In this document: one piece after another, positions 11,321-22,284 of the stretch
Position numbering within the stretch: the stretch's first letter is position 1
How the letters are laid out: every line of letters starts with the position of its first letter
NCBI GenBank assembly: GCA_008360955.1
Contig: LUCM01001946.1
Location: 1 to 64,000 of the forward strand
Reading direction: 5' to 3'
Length of the DNA stretch: 64,000 nt
DNA from: Fasciolopsis buskii
Lineage: Eukaryota; Platyhelminthes; Trematoda; Plagiorchiida; Fasciolidae
The notes under the pieces: generated by a model
Database searches by the model: none
What the model was told of the DNA's origin: nothing
Seen by the model: only the letters and a program-made list of their open reading frames with translations
Translations under genes and position numbers: made by a program

Positions 11321-11520
11321 TCTTGTAATGCCATGTCACCTGCTAGAAGTCAGCAGATTAAATGGCAACGTGGAATGAGAAAATGCACAGAGAACTTAGG
11401 TAAACTAAGTGTCTCACTTATTCGTGGATGGAGTCCGAAAGACCCGTCAACTAGGTGGCTGGTGACACTGAAGGATATGGCACTGAGTCGTGAACAATGG
11501 TGATCGTGCTGTCAGAATGA
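11321..11520 (+). mobile_element. LINE reverse transcriptase C-terminal remnant
   Basis: The frame carries KWQRGMRKCTENLGK, then LIRGWSPKDPSTRWLVTLKD, then ALSREQW. This is the conserved end of flatworm non-LTR reverse transcriptase proteins (a W..GM...L block, a GW.P.D....WL.TL.DM block and a terminal QW). The minus-strand fragment at 28930-29145 reads the same blocks (MTWQHGMRKC, PEDPSTRWLVPLKD). No RT core lies upstream, so it is a 5'-truncated, inactive copy. Confidence 0.6.
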
Positions 11521-11663
11521 TTGAAAGAGCGTGTCTGTACATTTAGACTGTGCTACGTGTGTTGGCTACTACGTGATACTTGGCGTTTGCCGCCGTTTGT
11601 AGGTCTACTCTCTGTTTCCCGGGGCAAAAGCACCGGTCAATGGGGCTGGCATTGCTGTTCAGT

Positions 11664-11811
11664 GATGAGCGATGATGAGGATCGATTGATTGATAATGAT
11701 GATTCAGATGATGATGAGGACGATGATGATAATTCGGATGATGATGATAATGATGTTGTTGCAGTGCTGACTCTAATTGAGGACGGCATGTTAGAAAACG
11801 TGACTCGATAA
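11664..11811 (+). CDS. Second Asp-rich open frame in a GAT tract
   Basis: Frame with MSDDEDRLIDNDDSDDDEDD and later NDVVAVLTLIEDGMLENVTR before a stop at 11809-11811. It is Asp-rich with varied codons, then becomes ordinary sequence. It directly follows the LINE C-terminal remnant and is probably an imperfect GAT repeat that happens to be open. A coding exon cannot be excluded. An acceptor-like GTTGTTGCAG occurs within it at about 11754-11763. Confidence 0.25.
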
Positions 11812-11864
11812 TTTGCTGGTTAGCTTGGATGAGAACTGTTGGTGCAGTGATAACACACTAAACC

Positions 11865-11975
11865 CTGGATAAGATGGTTGATGTAGGCCACGAATGAGCT
11901 CTGGTAGGAATCAACCTCGATCTTGGTTCGTACTTTCCAACTGTAAGGTTGGCCGAATGATCTGAGGTTTGGACA
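11865..11975 (+). repeat. Dispersed repeat family C fragment
   Basis: Shares GAGCTCT...AAT/GG and the block TGTAAG.TTG.CCG.ATGATCT with the tRNA-headed copy at 35925-36080, in the same orientation. Degenerate and headless. Confidence 0.45.
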
Positions 11976-13040
11976 TGGAAGATGTCATCCGCATCGCCGC
12001 CAGTCAGGCAATATAATATCAGTCCGACAGGTTATTCACAGGGAGTTATCAGTAGTGTACATAAGAGCAACTGCATTTTTCTTATCAACATGCCTTTACG
12101 AACTTTTAAATTGATCAATGGAAACTTGTTATCTAAGCGAAGATAAATTCAGATGTGAAAGTTGACCAACGACGGTCAAGTTCGAACTGAAACAGGAATG
12201 CCAACCGTGACAATGAGGGATGATATTTTTAACACAACATGTAAGATTGCAAAACTTTGGATGGAACACAAAACTCAGACAACCGCGCTAACCCACGTGA
12301 ATGGATTATCGATCGCAGTCGAGAACCACGAAATCCCCATTGTGTCACTGGATCCGAATCCTTGTGTCTGGTGTCTGAGTGGAAAAGATAGGGGGAGAAA
12401 AAAATAAGCAAAGCGGTAGGTCAACTCTTGTTGAGTGTTTGTCAAATCAACATTCTCATCCCACCAGACTTGACTGCGTCGACGATTGCGCTAAATGAGA
12501 CCGGAATGTGTTTTTCTCCGCTCAACGGTTATCGTTGGGCAGCGTAGCACAATCGGTATGCACGGATGAAAAAAAACGGACAGTAAACTAAGTACGTGTA
12601 ACAACCCGAATAGTAGTTCCCAAAACGACCTGTCGTTCGGTTTTTACCAGAATAAGTTTGTTACTGGGTGGAGTTAATTGGTGCGGCACGAGATATTCAC
12701 TCAATCCAGTTTTTGCATGATATTTTTCATGGAACAACTTCAAACGTATCTGGGCAGGAGCGTACAGAGGTGGAGGTGAGCTACGAATGATGCAACAATG
12801 CGACGACAACAACAAGGTTGGGCGCTCACCTCCGATAATGACATTTGTCTTTTGTCGATGATGCCCAAAGCAAGCCGTTTGTTGTTCGTATACGTGGGTG
12901 AACGAGTAGGTGAGAGAGAGATAGTTGCTCTTCTCAATCGAACCGGATGCCAAAACGCCTATTACAAGAATTAGGATAAGGGTACCGTCAGTATCACTAT
13001 AGTATTGACAACTTTATTTACCGTATATCTCTGCCTGTTT
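11976..13040. other. No confident gene
   Basis: The minus-strand 121-codon frame at 12588-12953 overlaps a donor-like GAG/GTGAGC (about 12833, minus), but no acceptor bounds an exon. I leave it uncalled. Confidence 0.35.
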
Positions 13041-13054
13041 GTGCATGTGCGTGC

Positions 13055-13057
13055 GTA

Positions 13058-13093
<36 letters not shown>

Positions 13094-13096
13094 TGA
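13055..13096. repeat. GT then GA compound microsatellite
   Basis: (GT)n passing directly into (GA)n. It produces SLSLSLSL/THTHTH shadow frames on the minus strand. Confidence 0.9.
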
Positions 13097-13099
13097 GTG

Positions 13100-13556
13100 A
13101 GATTTCGTGCATTTCTGACGTGGAACGCTACTGTGAACTGTGTGAACATGAAACAAACACTCATTCACCGGACTGCGTTGGTACGGTCCGTGTCGTCTAA
13201 CTCATCCGACTTCATGTTAGGCTGTACTTTCTTTTCACACCAGTTATCTGTCTGTCTGGTATTGGGTTAGTAGAATCGGACCGATCCGAATTAGAACGAT
13301 AGCCGATTGAGTCTGCGACGGGAGCAAAGAAACCGGATTTCTTTTCCCTATTGATCTCTACAAAACAGGGCTTTCTGATCTGTGACGTACAGGAATCTTT
13401 CATTTACTCTCTTTTTTGTCAACAACAAAAAAATACTCTCGTATCCCAAAGAACGGTCGTCTCATTTGCCGAAGATTAAATCGTCACAGTGTTTGTCTAA
13501 GTTATTTCCGGACTGCCGGACACACAGACCAAACAACGGTAAGCAGAACGAAATGG
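13100..13556. other. No gene seen
   Basis: Short frames only, with no recognised repeats. Confidence 0.4.
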
Positions 13557-13620
13557 GATATAATATGGATGAGTACGGATCACTGAAAACGAGCTTGTTC
13601 GCCAACTTGTGTTTTCTTAT
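13557..13620 (+). repeat. Short shared module (matches 46552-46615)
   Basis: The core GAAAACGAGCTTGTTCGCCA followed by ACTTG.GTTTTCT is identical or near-identical in both places, and the flank ATATGGATGAGTACGGATCA is similar. The second copy lies just beyond the Penelope endonuclease fragment, so this may be a conserved 3' tail of a mobile element. Confidence 0.55.
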
Positions 13621-13624
13621 TATG

Positions 13625-14879
13625 GATTTGTAAAATACGTTTCACACTGTCCATGTGTGTCGGATTATTGATCAAATTATCGAATTATGAATTGAGATGT
13701 GAAAGTTAATCAGTTCGGCAAATTTCCAACTTTATTGGAAAAAATGTATTTTCCCCCGGCAAAATTTCATCCAGCATTGTTGTTTTAAACTCGAATTGCT
13801 TCACTCAGAAAGTGGAAATTTCATTTCAGTTTTTAACCGATCCGAATCAACGAAACACGGGAAAAAGTGATGAAAAAAACATTGCCTTGAGAGAATGTCT
13901 TGCATTACTCAATTCGGTTGAACAACTTGACAACAGGGTCGGCTATCGGACACAGTAGTACACCAGATAGTGTGTTTCCACTGGAATGGGACTCGATAAG
14001 ATCCCGACAAATGGGTGAAATGCACCGATAAAGTATACGCCCGATTTCTGGTCAAATCAACTAATTCCCTTCGTCCACAGGAGTCAATCGGTTTTAGCTT
14101 TAAATTGTGAAATCCGGCAAGGCTTTCTCGGGTAATTTCGATTGCGGCCGGCGACGTCAAATTTTATAAGACAAGCATTTGACGCGTGCGCATCGCATGT
14201 AAACGAATAGCTAACATTTGTTATTGTGTTGTCGTAATCCCGTCCAACGGGGGAGACCGAAGTGACGTGAAGAGGCAAGCAAAAGGGTTGACAACCAAGA
14301 TTAGGGGGCATGATCAACACACAAAGAGGAATAAATAATCAATGGAAAAATCAGTTATCGGGGCACGAAGCCACTCAACTGGCTGGACAAATCTCGACCG
14401 GTGAACATGCAACTGTGGCATCTCTACGATCAACCTGAACGACTGTTTTCACCCAGATAAATGAGTCCTGGATATTAATTGTGCTAGATATACCGGACAG
14501 ATTGTGATGAAGCCTGCTTTGATCAACCTAGCGCCTCACGTCACCGTCTGGTCGATTCAAAGCCCCCTTACATTCAACATGTAAGCCAGTCACATGAAGC
14601 ACACAGCCACAAGGAGCACGGTTGCGTAACAAGAAGGTAAAATCAACGAATCAAATCTGTTTTTAGCTCGGACGGTATGCTGCTCACCGTATTCCGAGGT
14701 TATGCGGTTCTAGGTATCGCCTAATCACATCGCACAACGGGTCACCCGACATTTGATATTCAAGAAGAGTAACACAATCCGGTTTTTTGTCATCGTGAAA
14801 ATCCATGGATTATCCTCGATCCTCGTTCGTCCAGTCTCAATTGGGATTAACAACGAAGTATTACGGGGAGGGTACTCAC
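13625..14879. other. No confident gene
   Basis: Minus-strand frames at 13909-14160 and 14084-14320 are short and have no clear splice boundaries. This stretch could be the intron following the minus-strand exon at 14880-14976. Confidence 0.35.
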
Positions 14880-14976
14880 CTTGGGCCTGCAGTCAACTGC
14901 ATACACGATGCGATTAAAGTAGATAACATCGCATCGATCGGTTGACGTTAAGCCCCAAGTAATCAGCAGATGGTCA
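14880..14976 (-). CDS. Candidate internal exon, unknown protein
   Basis: On the minus strand a strong donor (CCCAAG/GTGAGTACC) ends the exon at 14880, and an acceptor-like GGCCACAG precedes 14976. The 97 nt hold one carried-in base plus 32 codons, ending in phase 0. The product reads DHLLITWGLTSTDRC, then DVIYFNRIVYAVDCRPK, with two Cys and ordinary composition. A (GT)n microsatellite sits just upstream in the presumed intron. The partner exons were not found and no family is recognised. Confidence 0.38.
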
Positions 14977-14995
14977 CTGTGGCCGATGTAGTGTG

Positions 14996-15017
14996 CGTGT
15001 GTGTGTGTGTGTGTGTG
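14996..15017. repeat. GT microsatellite
   Basis: Pure GT dinucleotide run directly upstream (minus sense) of the candidate exon at 14880-14976. Confidence 0.9.
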
Positions 15018-15429
15018 ATGAGACCACCGGTCATGAAAATGTGGGACAAAGGTGTATTGAAATGTGGAATGTGCAGGCTTTCTCTTGAGTAGTGTAAACA
15101 AAGATCGGATGTGTTGTCTGTCATTTTTACTGTGAAAGCATTTCCTCGCCGACGGGGTGGAATTGGGAGTGGCGTGGGAGTTCTACGTCCTGACACTAGC
15201 CTCGAATTAGGCGTGATCTAAGAAATCGTTTGAATTTAGGAAAAGTGCCTCTCCGCAGTCGAATTCAGCTTTAAGAGGCATGGATTTGTACGTCACGTGG
15301 TACGCTATAGATAGATGCAAGCTTTCGTTGGAATCCATAGCAGTCTAAAAGGAAGAAACGTAACAGATTCAATACAAATAATTATTTTATCGTTCTGTTA
15401 CTCTCAGAAGATGAATTATCTTGAATCGA

Positions 15430-15582
15430 GTGGCCAAAGTCGTGACGTTTGGACGTGAGGGTCACGGGTTCCAAGCCTCCCACGGCCGGTCAACTTCCCC
15501 ACTTGGCAGCCCTTTGTTAGCCGCGGCTCCGTTCTTGAAAAATGATGTGCATTTTTGTTTCATTAACAAAGGATGTGTATGA
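15430..15582 (+). repeat. tRNA-derived SINE family A, copy 1
   Basis: Head GTGGCCAAAGTCGTGACGTT, B-box-like CACGGGTTCCAAGCCTCC, then the family body GGTCAACTTCCCCACTTGGC and tail TGTGCATTTTTGTTTCATTA. A few bases of the A-box are missing. All family A copies share this order: tRNA-like head with promoter boxes, a body, and a TTATTTCATTAATAAAGGAA-like tail with A-rich GATAA ends. Confidence 0.85.
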
Positions 15583-15674
15583 AAACATATAAAAGTACTG
15601 GGAATAGGAAGGTAAACAGAAAATTCATTTACATTTCGGTTTGATCAAATGATATCTTAGTCCAGAGCGAATTG

Positions 15675-15812
15675 TGTGCTAGTTTGCATCTTTCCAATCA
15701 AACCGCAGAATTTGTAAACACCAGGACCAAGTGACGTAAGGAGTGCAACAAAAAATCGATGCCCCATGTATTGGTTTTTATTGAGAATGATTTACTGTTG
15801 ATAACACAAATA
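15675..15812 (-). mobile_element. Penelope-like element 5' fragment
   Basis: On the minus strand, terminal-repeat-like ATCATTCTCAATAAAAACCA leads into a protein start, MGHRFFVALLTSLGPGVYK. The copy at 45977 reads MAHRFFDTLLTSFGPDIYK from the same position. Protein-level conservation between the two copies supports a real element N-terminus. Truncated after about 40 codons. Confidence 0.5.
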
Positions 15813-15814
15813 CA

Positions 15815-17427
15815 AATCGTAGAATCTTTCACAAGACGAAAAAATCGATTCAGCAGAGGTCAGTTAAAAAAAAGAACAATAAGTCTGCCGTTTCCGGTTC
15901 AAGGTTACGAAGTAAGGTGAACGGTGCACCTGATGACAAAGTCTGTAGAACTACAAAGAACAAAATGCCCAAAAGTGGATGACACTTGCAGGTATCAAAC
16001 CAGCTACTTTCCGCTTTCCATCATACACATACGAACCAATAGTATCCCAATGGATTGAACAAATAGGGACTGTTATGTTAGTCTCCTCGGGTGTCTTTGT
16101 AAGCTGACAATCAGGGAAGCAGGGGATGCTGTCTGTCCAAGAAGTCAGTACGGGGCCGGCTGAGTAGTGGTCGAATCTATTTCACTTTCTGTAACTTCTT
16201 GTAAGTCGGAAATCGCGTGTCGATTTTCGACGAAATCCCCAAACAGAATCAAGATAAAAAATAACAAAAATATCATTTTTGATGCCAAGTCATATTGTGA
16301 CAACCGAGCTAGTAATGGGGCATTTAACTTTTCGGGATTCATCCAAACGGTATGGTCAAATCCACAAATATCACCAAGAAAAACCAGCCAGCTAGACTTT
16401 TTAATTAGCCATCCTTATAGTCTCTACGGTGCGGAATTTGTCGTTCATACTTTTTATTTTATTTGGACTTAATTAGAAGTATACGAAACTAGTTTCAGTC
16501 AAAACTAAACCACTATATTGCAATATTGATGAGAAGTTGGAATTATACGGGCGATAGGTACCGGGAATTTAGGAAGATGCATTAGATAAATATAACTTTT
16601 GTCTTTTTACTCAGAATTGGGGACGGCTTCTGGTTGAGCGCAGTTTTAAATGAATCGATCTCGTAGTTAATCGGATGAAGTTACAAAATTTGACTACATG
16701 CACGTCGATATACAATGAATGAAAACTATCCAATCGATGATGGCCTGAACACTTTGAGCCGGCTTTAATGAATTTGTCCCAATGTTGACATCACGTGTTC
16801 GTCACTGGTTTTGTAGGACCATGGGCCGGTAGGTAACAGGACTCGGCTTTCAGCGAAGGCTTTGAACACTATCTACAAAGCTCGATTTCTTGCCCAATAG
16901 ATAGGTGATGTGAGCAAAGTTAGTAAACAATTGGGAACCAGCATGGATGGCCCAACGAATGCGATTTGTGACTTACGATTGTTCGTCGAGGTTTCACAAC
17001 TCAGTTCGGGGTGCGATGGAACGGTACCGCTAGGGATTTCTAACAAGGACAAAACAGACGAAGCGCGACATTACCAAGGATTTTATTGATCAGTTGAGCC
17101 TTGATCCTTCGTAATAAACTATTTCAAATAAAAAACTATGGACATTGGGAAATATGTCACATCAGGTGGACTAGTACGAGTCGTCAAGGGTTGAAGTACC
17201 ATTAAGAAAGAAATAGATACTTTGTACGGCGGTTTAGTTCTTGCCCCCAATGATCAACAGTGCACACTCATTAGATGTGAACTGAACATCGTTGCCATTA
17301 GGTTACTCAGATTGGCTCTTTGTATCTAACTGAACTGCATCACATTTCACAATTAGAATGGATGACCGTCGCTCGTTCAGATATAGCATAAATGTAAAAG
17401 CAACATTCTCAAACCTTTGGGAATCTA
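15815..17427. other. Mostly featureless
   Basis: Holds a family B leader fragment at about 16781-16853 (GTAGGACCATGGGCCGGTAG, compare about 8940). The frames at 16145-16472 overlap on both strands and look non-coding. No gene was recognised. Confidence 0.4.
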
Positions 17428-17580
17428 CCCGACTAGCGCGTTATGATCAAGGCGCTCGACTCACAATCGTTCAGCCCCTGGGTTTGGGGTCCCAGTTCTT
17501 GCGCTGATGATCCCTAACAAGGATGAAACACCTGCACAAGGATTCCGTGGTTTCTTATGGGCGAGCTGAGTGTTCACACT
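17428..17580 (+). repeat. Family B repeat, degenerate copy
   Basis: A tRNA-like head (GACTAGCGCGTTATGATCAA, then GGCGCTCGACTC) is followed by GCTGATGATCCCTAACAAGG and GATGAAACACCTGCACAAGG, matching the body of the 4001 copy. Confidence 0.6.
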
Positions 17581-18810
17581 GGTTGAATAATTAGTTGGAA
17601 CTTTCTGCGCCAACTGGCTGTGAAGATAGCTGCCCGACTGTGTGTCCAGAAACCTTGTGACAATCATATCTTTAGAACTGGACTATGCCACATTACCGAA
17701 GTACAGACGGGCACCGGATTAGAAAAGCCTGTTTGTATCCTCACCATAATACACAAACATGCACGCATGCAAAAGCACACGTATAAGCGAATAACTAAAG
17801 GATTCATAAAACTTGGTTCCTTTATTGTTGTGTGATTGTAACTTATAGGTTCGTATGCATTTTACTCACTCGATGAAATATCACAAATTCATTTATCATC
17901 CATCTGTTTTTTTTCTGTTTGATGTGCGGATGACAAAAAAAAACGGTCTAGAGCCAACATCGGAAACAGAATTGTACAAACTGTGGTGAATCCGAGTTTA
18001 AATTACTTGTCTGCGCTAAACTCCTCGCGTATGCCACTATTCAGACTGGAGTTAGTATAGAAGTCTGTTTGTCTGAATTGCTCGTTACAAATGCTCCTTC
18101 TTTTATTAAAATATCGTTTAGCCATCAAAATTTAAATGAAAAATCGATCTCCACATTAATCAGAGAAGCAGAATCAACTGTGGATAATGAACTAATTCAA
18201 AAAAATGCTTTAGGAATTTATCTAGCCCAATCGATGTGTACTATGAACGGGATAACTCACAGTCGAGCAGTAATCGATCAAAAGTACCATGTCCCAAAAC
18301 GTCCCGCAATATTTATATATATATATTTGCCCCTTCTTTACTATTATTATTGTCCTTCTAGAATAGCAATATGCAGATGAGCTAATCGTTTCACGTTCTG
18401 TTCAACGGGGTTCAAAATTGCTATGGCTGTGCTCTCACTAAACCACATGCTGAGACCGTTTTTGATTTGGAACTGACCGTTTGCAAGGCTCATGTGATTT
18501 TTCCAACTTTCCAAGTGCCCTCGCGCGGCGAAAATGAAATGATGTTGAGCTAATTGAAAGAAAACGGTGGTCTAGCCTGGCCATGTTGTGTAGTGTGAAC
18601 GGACATGATGAATAGCGAAATATTCGAAGCACAAAATTTCTTCATCCTAGAAAAGACGACAAAAATATTCTGGGAAAGAGCTAGTGCATTTGAAGGTCAT
18701 TCGACCGTGGAATCCGAGTCAGTCATCTATGAAAGTCGTTATGTGGAATGTTAACGAGAGGACTGCCGGTCTAGCAGAAGGCGGCAGAATAACAAAATCT
18801 TTTGTCCGGT
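17581..18810. other. No gene seen
   Basis: The plus-strand frame at 18069-18380 is protein-like at first (IREAESTVDNELIQKNALGI) but ends in an AT-rich run and has no clear splice bounds. Left uncalled. Confidence 0.35.
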
Positions 18811-18985
18811 TTTATCTTTTGCTTCATCAGTTGATGAAATAACAGGACGAGTCGTTTTTAGGAAGCGGGCAGTGTCATGGCCAATAGAGGGCCGTCAGTC
18901 GGAGAAGTTGATTCGCAGTGGGAGGATTCGAACCCGCGAACTTCAAGTTCAAAAGCGACGACCTTATTTGCCTGACCACTATCAG
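18811..18985 (-). repeat. SINE family A, copy 2 (old)
   Basis: Plus-strand text GTGGGAGGATTCGAACCCGC is the reverse complement of the family B-box and body start. It is diverged, with the tail at the low-coordinate end. Confidence 0.75.
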
Positions 18986-19995
18986 TCACGAGCGGAAAGA
19001 AAAATGATGCCGCTAAAGCTACGTATATCAAAACAGACTATCAAACTGCTGGCGATTAAAGCAAAGTGTGCGTCTTGTTGGATTTGGCTGTCCTCGTGTT
19101 CCTGCCCTGTCTCCTCTCACTCTTCATGCTGACAACAAACAATTGAGCCTGTGACGAAAGATGGGCAGAAGCCGATGATCTCGTTGGGTGGGTTCACAAT
19201 ATAGCATGACTCTCTTGTTCTGTCACTGAGGAAAGCAAAGGTTAAAAGTTAAAAAAACAATAAAATCGATTGCAGAACCCCCGACGTTATAAGATGTTAC
19301 ACCGGTTGTTAGACAGAACTGATGTTTGATAAACCAACTCCGCTTGTATTCTTCTATCAAATACCCTTCTCCATTTGATTTCAATGAGATGAGGATAATA
19401 TGAAACATTGAAGCACTGTTTAATACTCAGACACTTCGTTTTCCTTGATCGGCCACGCAAAACATCATTGAACACTCGCGCGGGATCTTTGTGAATCTGC
19501 ATTGCTGAATTTTTCGTTCAAAGGCGAAATACACAGGCGCCATTTCCGATTCGTTTGGGCAATTTATCTCACCCACAGACGGCTCCAGAACTGAATGCGA
19601 ATGTCTAGGCAACTGTTTTACGAACACCATTCAAACAAGCAGTGATGTTTTGGACTTCTGTCCGATTGATGTAAACTACCCTAGGCCCTTGCCTCAGTCA
19701 CAGTGCATGAGTGTGTTCAAACAGCCGGTGTCTCGTTTCTTCTGAAGGCTTCTAACATGGTTTCTGGTAGACAAACTACTTGAGGTTTTCTGAGTACTTC
19801 CTGAATTTTTCACTCAATTTGGAGAATGCCAGTCTCCTTTTTTCATTAAACACTTGACTACAACACACACGGTCTCCAACACCATTCGTCCGAAATAGAA
19901 GCAAATGCTGTAAAGGATTTTTAATATCGTTTTTTCCTGTAGCTCAGGTTTTGTGAGCATGGAGCATGACGTTTAGGTCACAAAAGTTTCACCAA
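18986..19995. other. No gene recognised
   Basis: Minus-strand frames at 19223-19630 are short and overlapping and have no recognised domain. Confidence 0.4.
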
Positions 19996-19999
19996 CAGC

Positions 20000-20215
20000 C
20001 TAATTGACGTCAGGCTAAGTCAACCTTGATAGTTGACATGGCTGCGACCTTGAACTAGTAGTGTTACCATTTTAATACGGTTAATTATTTTGGCAATGTT
20101 ACCAATTTTAGCAGTTTTGCTAATTTTTGCTGAGTTTAATATTGTCGTTTTGAGGTTTTCTCTAATTGGGAATGGTGCTAGATATGGTTACTTTGAAATG
20201 ACTCCTTTTCTTCCG
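20000..20215 (+). repeat. Left arm of an inverted repeat pair (foldback)
   Basis: The plus text AGGCTAAGTCAACCTTGATA and TGGCTGCGACCTTGAACT, then TTGAAATGACTCC, aligns with the reverse complement of 21175-21390 (GGGTAAGTCAGTCTTGC, TTTGGCTGTGACCTTGATCT, CTTGAAATGGCTCC). The identity is diverged but runs over about 200 bp in order. The pair bounds a 1.4-kb unit. Confidence 0.5.
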
Positions 20216-20671
20216 CATTACCAAAATTTGGACTCTATCCTTTCCACTTAAGTGTTCCGCTTTGGTTCCGGCCTCTGGATGGAAATTGCTGACGAGTGCC
20301 AAACTTCCAAAATCTGTGTCGAATTTCTTGTTCCCGCTTGATCCCCTACGTGCACCGAGTCTAGATTTCTTGTGCATAAACCAGATCTTTATGATTGTAT
20401 ACCAATAACAGGGGGTTATATCTACTTCTGGGAAATTAGTCTTCATGCATTCGTTCAGCATGTTTTCTCCCAGCAGCATTCATCGCAACCCTTACATTTG
20501 ACCTTGTCAGATAACATTTGTTCTGTCGTCCATTTCGAATTTTTCTTTAGCGTTCGACATGTGTTTTCTCATAATTTTGGTGGGTTTGTGGCCAACTGTC
20601 TGCTCTCGTAGTTCGGGCGATATCGCAGTCATTTCAAACACATTTTTTTGGTTTATTGGGGCACTTTTTAA
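20216..20671. other. Interior of the 1.4-kb foldback unit, left of the SINE
   Basis: A 105-codon minus-strand frame (20162-20479) and a 79-codon plus frame (20372-20611) overlap. Neither shows a recognised transposase motif. Confidence 0.35.
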
Positions 20672-20858
20672 CTTTCATCTTTTTTGTCTTTTGATTCCTT
20701 TTTATTAATGGAACAACAATGTGCATCAATTTTCAGGAAGGGGGCGCGGCCAGTGGAGGGTTGCCAAATGGGGAAGTTGACCGGCGGTGGGAGAATTCGA
20801 ACCCGCGACCTGCACATCCAAACGCCAAGGCCTTCTCCGTTTGGCCACCGCCGGCCAC
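20672..20858 (-). repeat. SINE family A, copy 3
   Basis: Well-preserved copy. Plus text GCCGGCGGTGG-type head (reverse), GGGAGAATTCGAACCCGCGA and tail ATTCCTTTTTATTAATGG. It sits inside the foldback unit 20000-21390, so it inserted after that unit formed or independently within it. Confidence 0.9.
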
Positions 20859-21174
20859 TAATTGCTTGCTAGGATTTGCTGACTGATTTTATGGAATTTA
20901 TCGTTGTTAATCTTCTGCAAGGTTTGATGAGCAGGTATGAACAGCTTCCGTTATGAAACAAAGTTCTCTAAATGGGCTAAGTCCTTGAACATGCAACAAT
21001 TTCTCGTTAGTTCTTCAAAACTGATGTTAATTTGCACAGATTTGGGATGATCCCAGCATCTGGATTTCACTGCTCCCCAAGGTTCACTAATGACCAAATC
21101 AAGAAATGGCAATCTGCTTTTAGTAAATTCAGGCCCCGCCTGTTGCAGAAACTTGTTAGCGTCATATTTCTTGG

Positions 21175-21390
21175 GGTTTGCGAGAAGCGGAGCCATTTCA
21201 AGAGCGCAGTATCCAACATCGTTTCTTGTTAAAGGGTGGCTCGCAACCACAATGCCGAAATAGAGAACATCGTCATAATTAGTAACATTGCTGAAATTTG
21301 TAACGTCTCTAAAACTGGGTAAAGTTCCTGAAACTGGTAAAATCGCCAGATCAAGGTCACAGCCAAAGCAGCCTGCAAGACTGACTTACC
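21175..21390 (-). repeat. Right arm of the inverted repeat pair
   Basis: Reverse-complement partner of 20000-20215. A minus-strand frame of 99 codons (20951-21250) starts in this arm (DVGYCALEMAPLLANPKKY) but was not recognised. Confidence 0.5.
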
Positions 21391-22263
21391 CTGAGGGTAA
21401 CCTCAAATCTGGAGCAACGCTACGATAAATATAACCGAACAGAAAGGTCACTGCCTGCGCAATTATGATGTCACCTCGGCTAGCGATCTAAACAATTAGT
21501 TCAGAGCTCACAGAACTTTGAAACAATGATTGCCTGTTTTCACATTACAAATCAACCAGTCTCCGTTGCCCTTCTAAAGTGTTAAGAAGCATTCTGATCA
21601 AACTGACTAGTCTTTTTGCTTGTATCTTGCTTTAGTCCATCGAGGTAAAAAAAGGGAATGTATGATGGATTGCTTTTGCATGAATCTGCACAATAGTCAG
21701 TAGTATCTTCGACTTTCTGCTGACAGTCACGAGTAGTTTACGTGATCAAGATGGAATTTTTGGTATCCGATCCACTAAGGGTTTCTCCTAACTGCCCCAC
21801 GAAACCATGAAGTCATTCTTCGTTTTCACTTGACTCCCCTTCTCTCTTGTGGACTCATTTGAACTAACTTCTTAGCACTTTCGCCTTGAATGATAGTACC
21901 CCGTGATATATATATATATATATATATATGCATTGTTCATCTGTAGCATTCACGCGAACAACGGGGGACCGTTTGAGAAGCTTTCATTCGCCTCTGGCTG
22001 ATCGTGCACGATGGCCTGATTTGGGAACGCATCTTATACTTAGTCTGACTGTCACTCAGTCTAAGCTGGCGCATCAAATTTCATTCGCAAATTCCATTTT
22101 GCAATCAATCTGTTGCAAAATACCCAAGTTTCATTCGCAGCAAAAGTTTTTCGGTCCACATCAGAAGTTCTAGTTTGAAAGCCTTGAGATAAGATGCTAA
22201 ATGCATCATATTTTCACACTTCGGCTAGGCACACTAATTACGCGGGTCACGATCATTTTTCAG
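21391..22263. other. No gene; contains a TA microsatellite
   Basis: (TA)n at 21906-21929 is followed by an 81-codon frame without recognised domains. The interval ends at the acceptor-like GATCATTTTTCAG. Confidence 0.4.
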
Positions 22264-22284
22264 CGAGCATTATCTCAGCTACGT
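22264..22284 (+). CDS. Possible 21-nt microexon
   Basis: A good acceptor (GATCATTTTTCAG) and a very strong donor (GTGAGTAAGT) enclose exactly 21 nt. It lies in a 138-codon open frame (22201-22617) with no recognised domain. Symmetric microexons are known in parasitic flatworms. Here the claim rests on splice signals alone. Confidence 0.2.
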
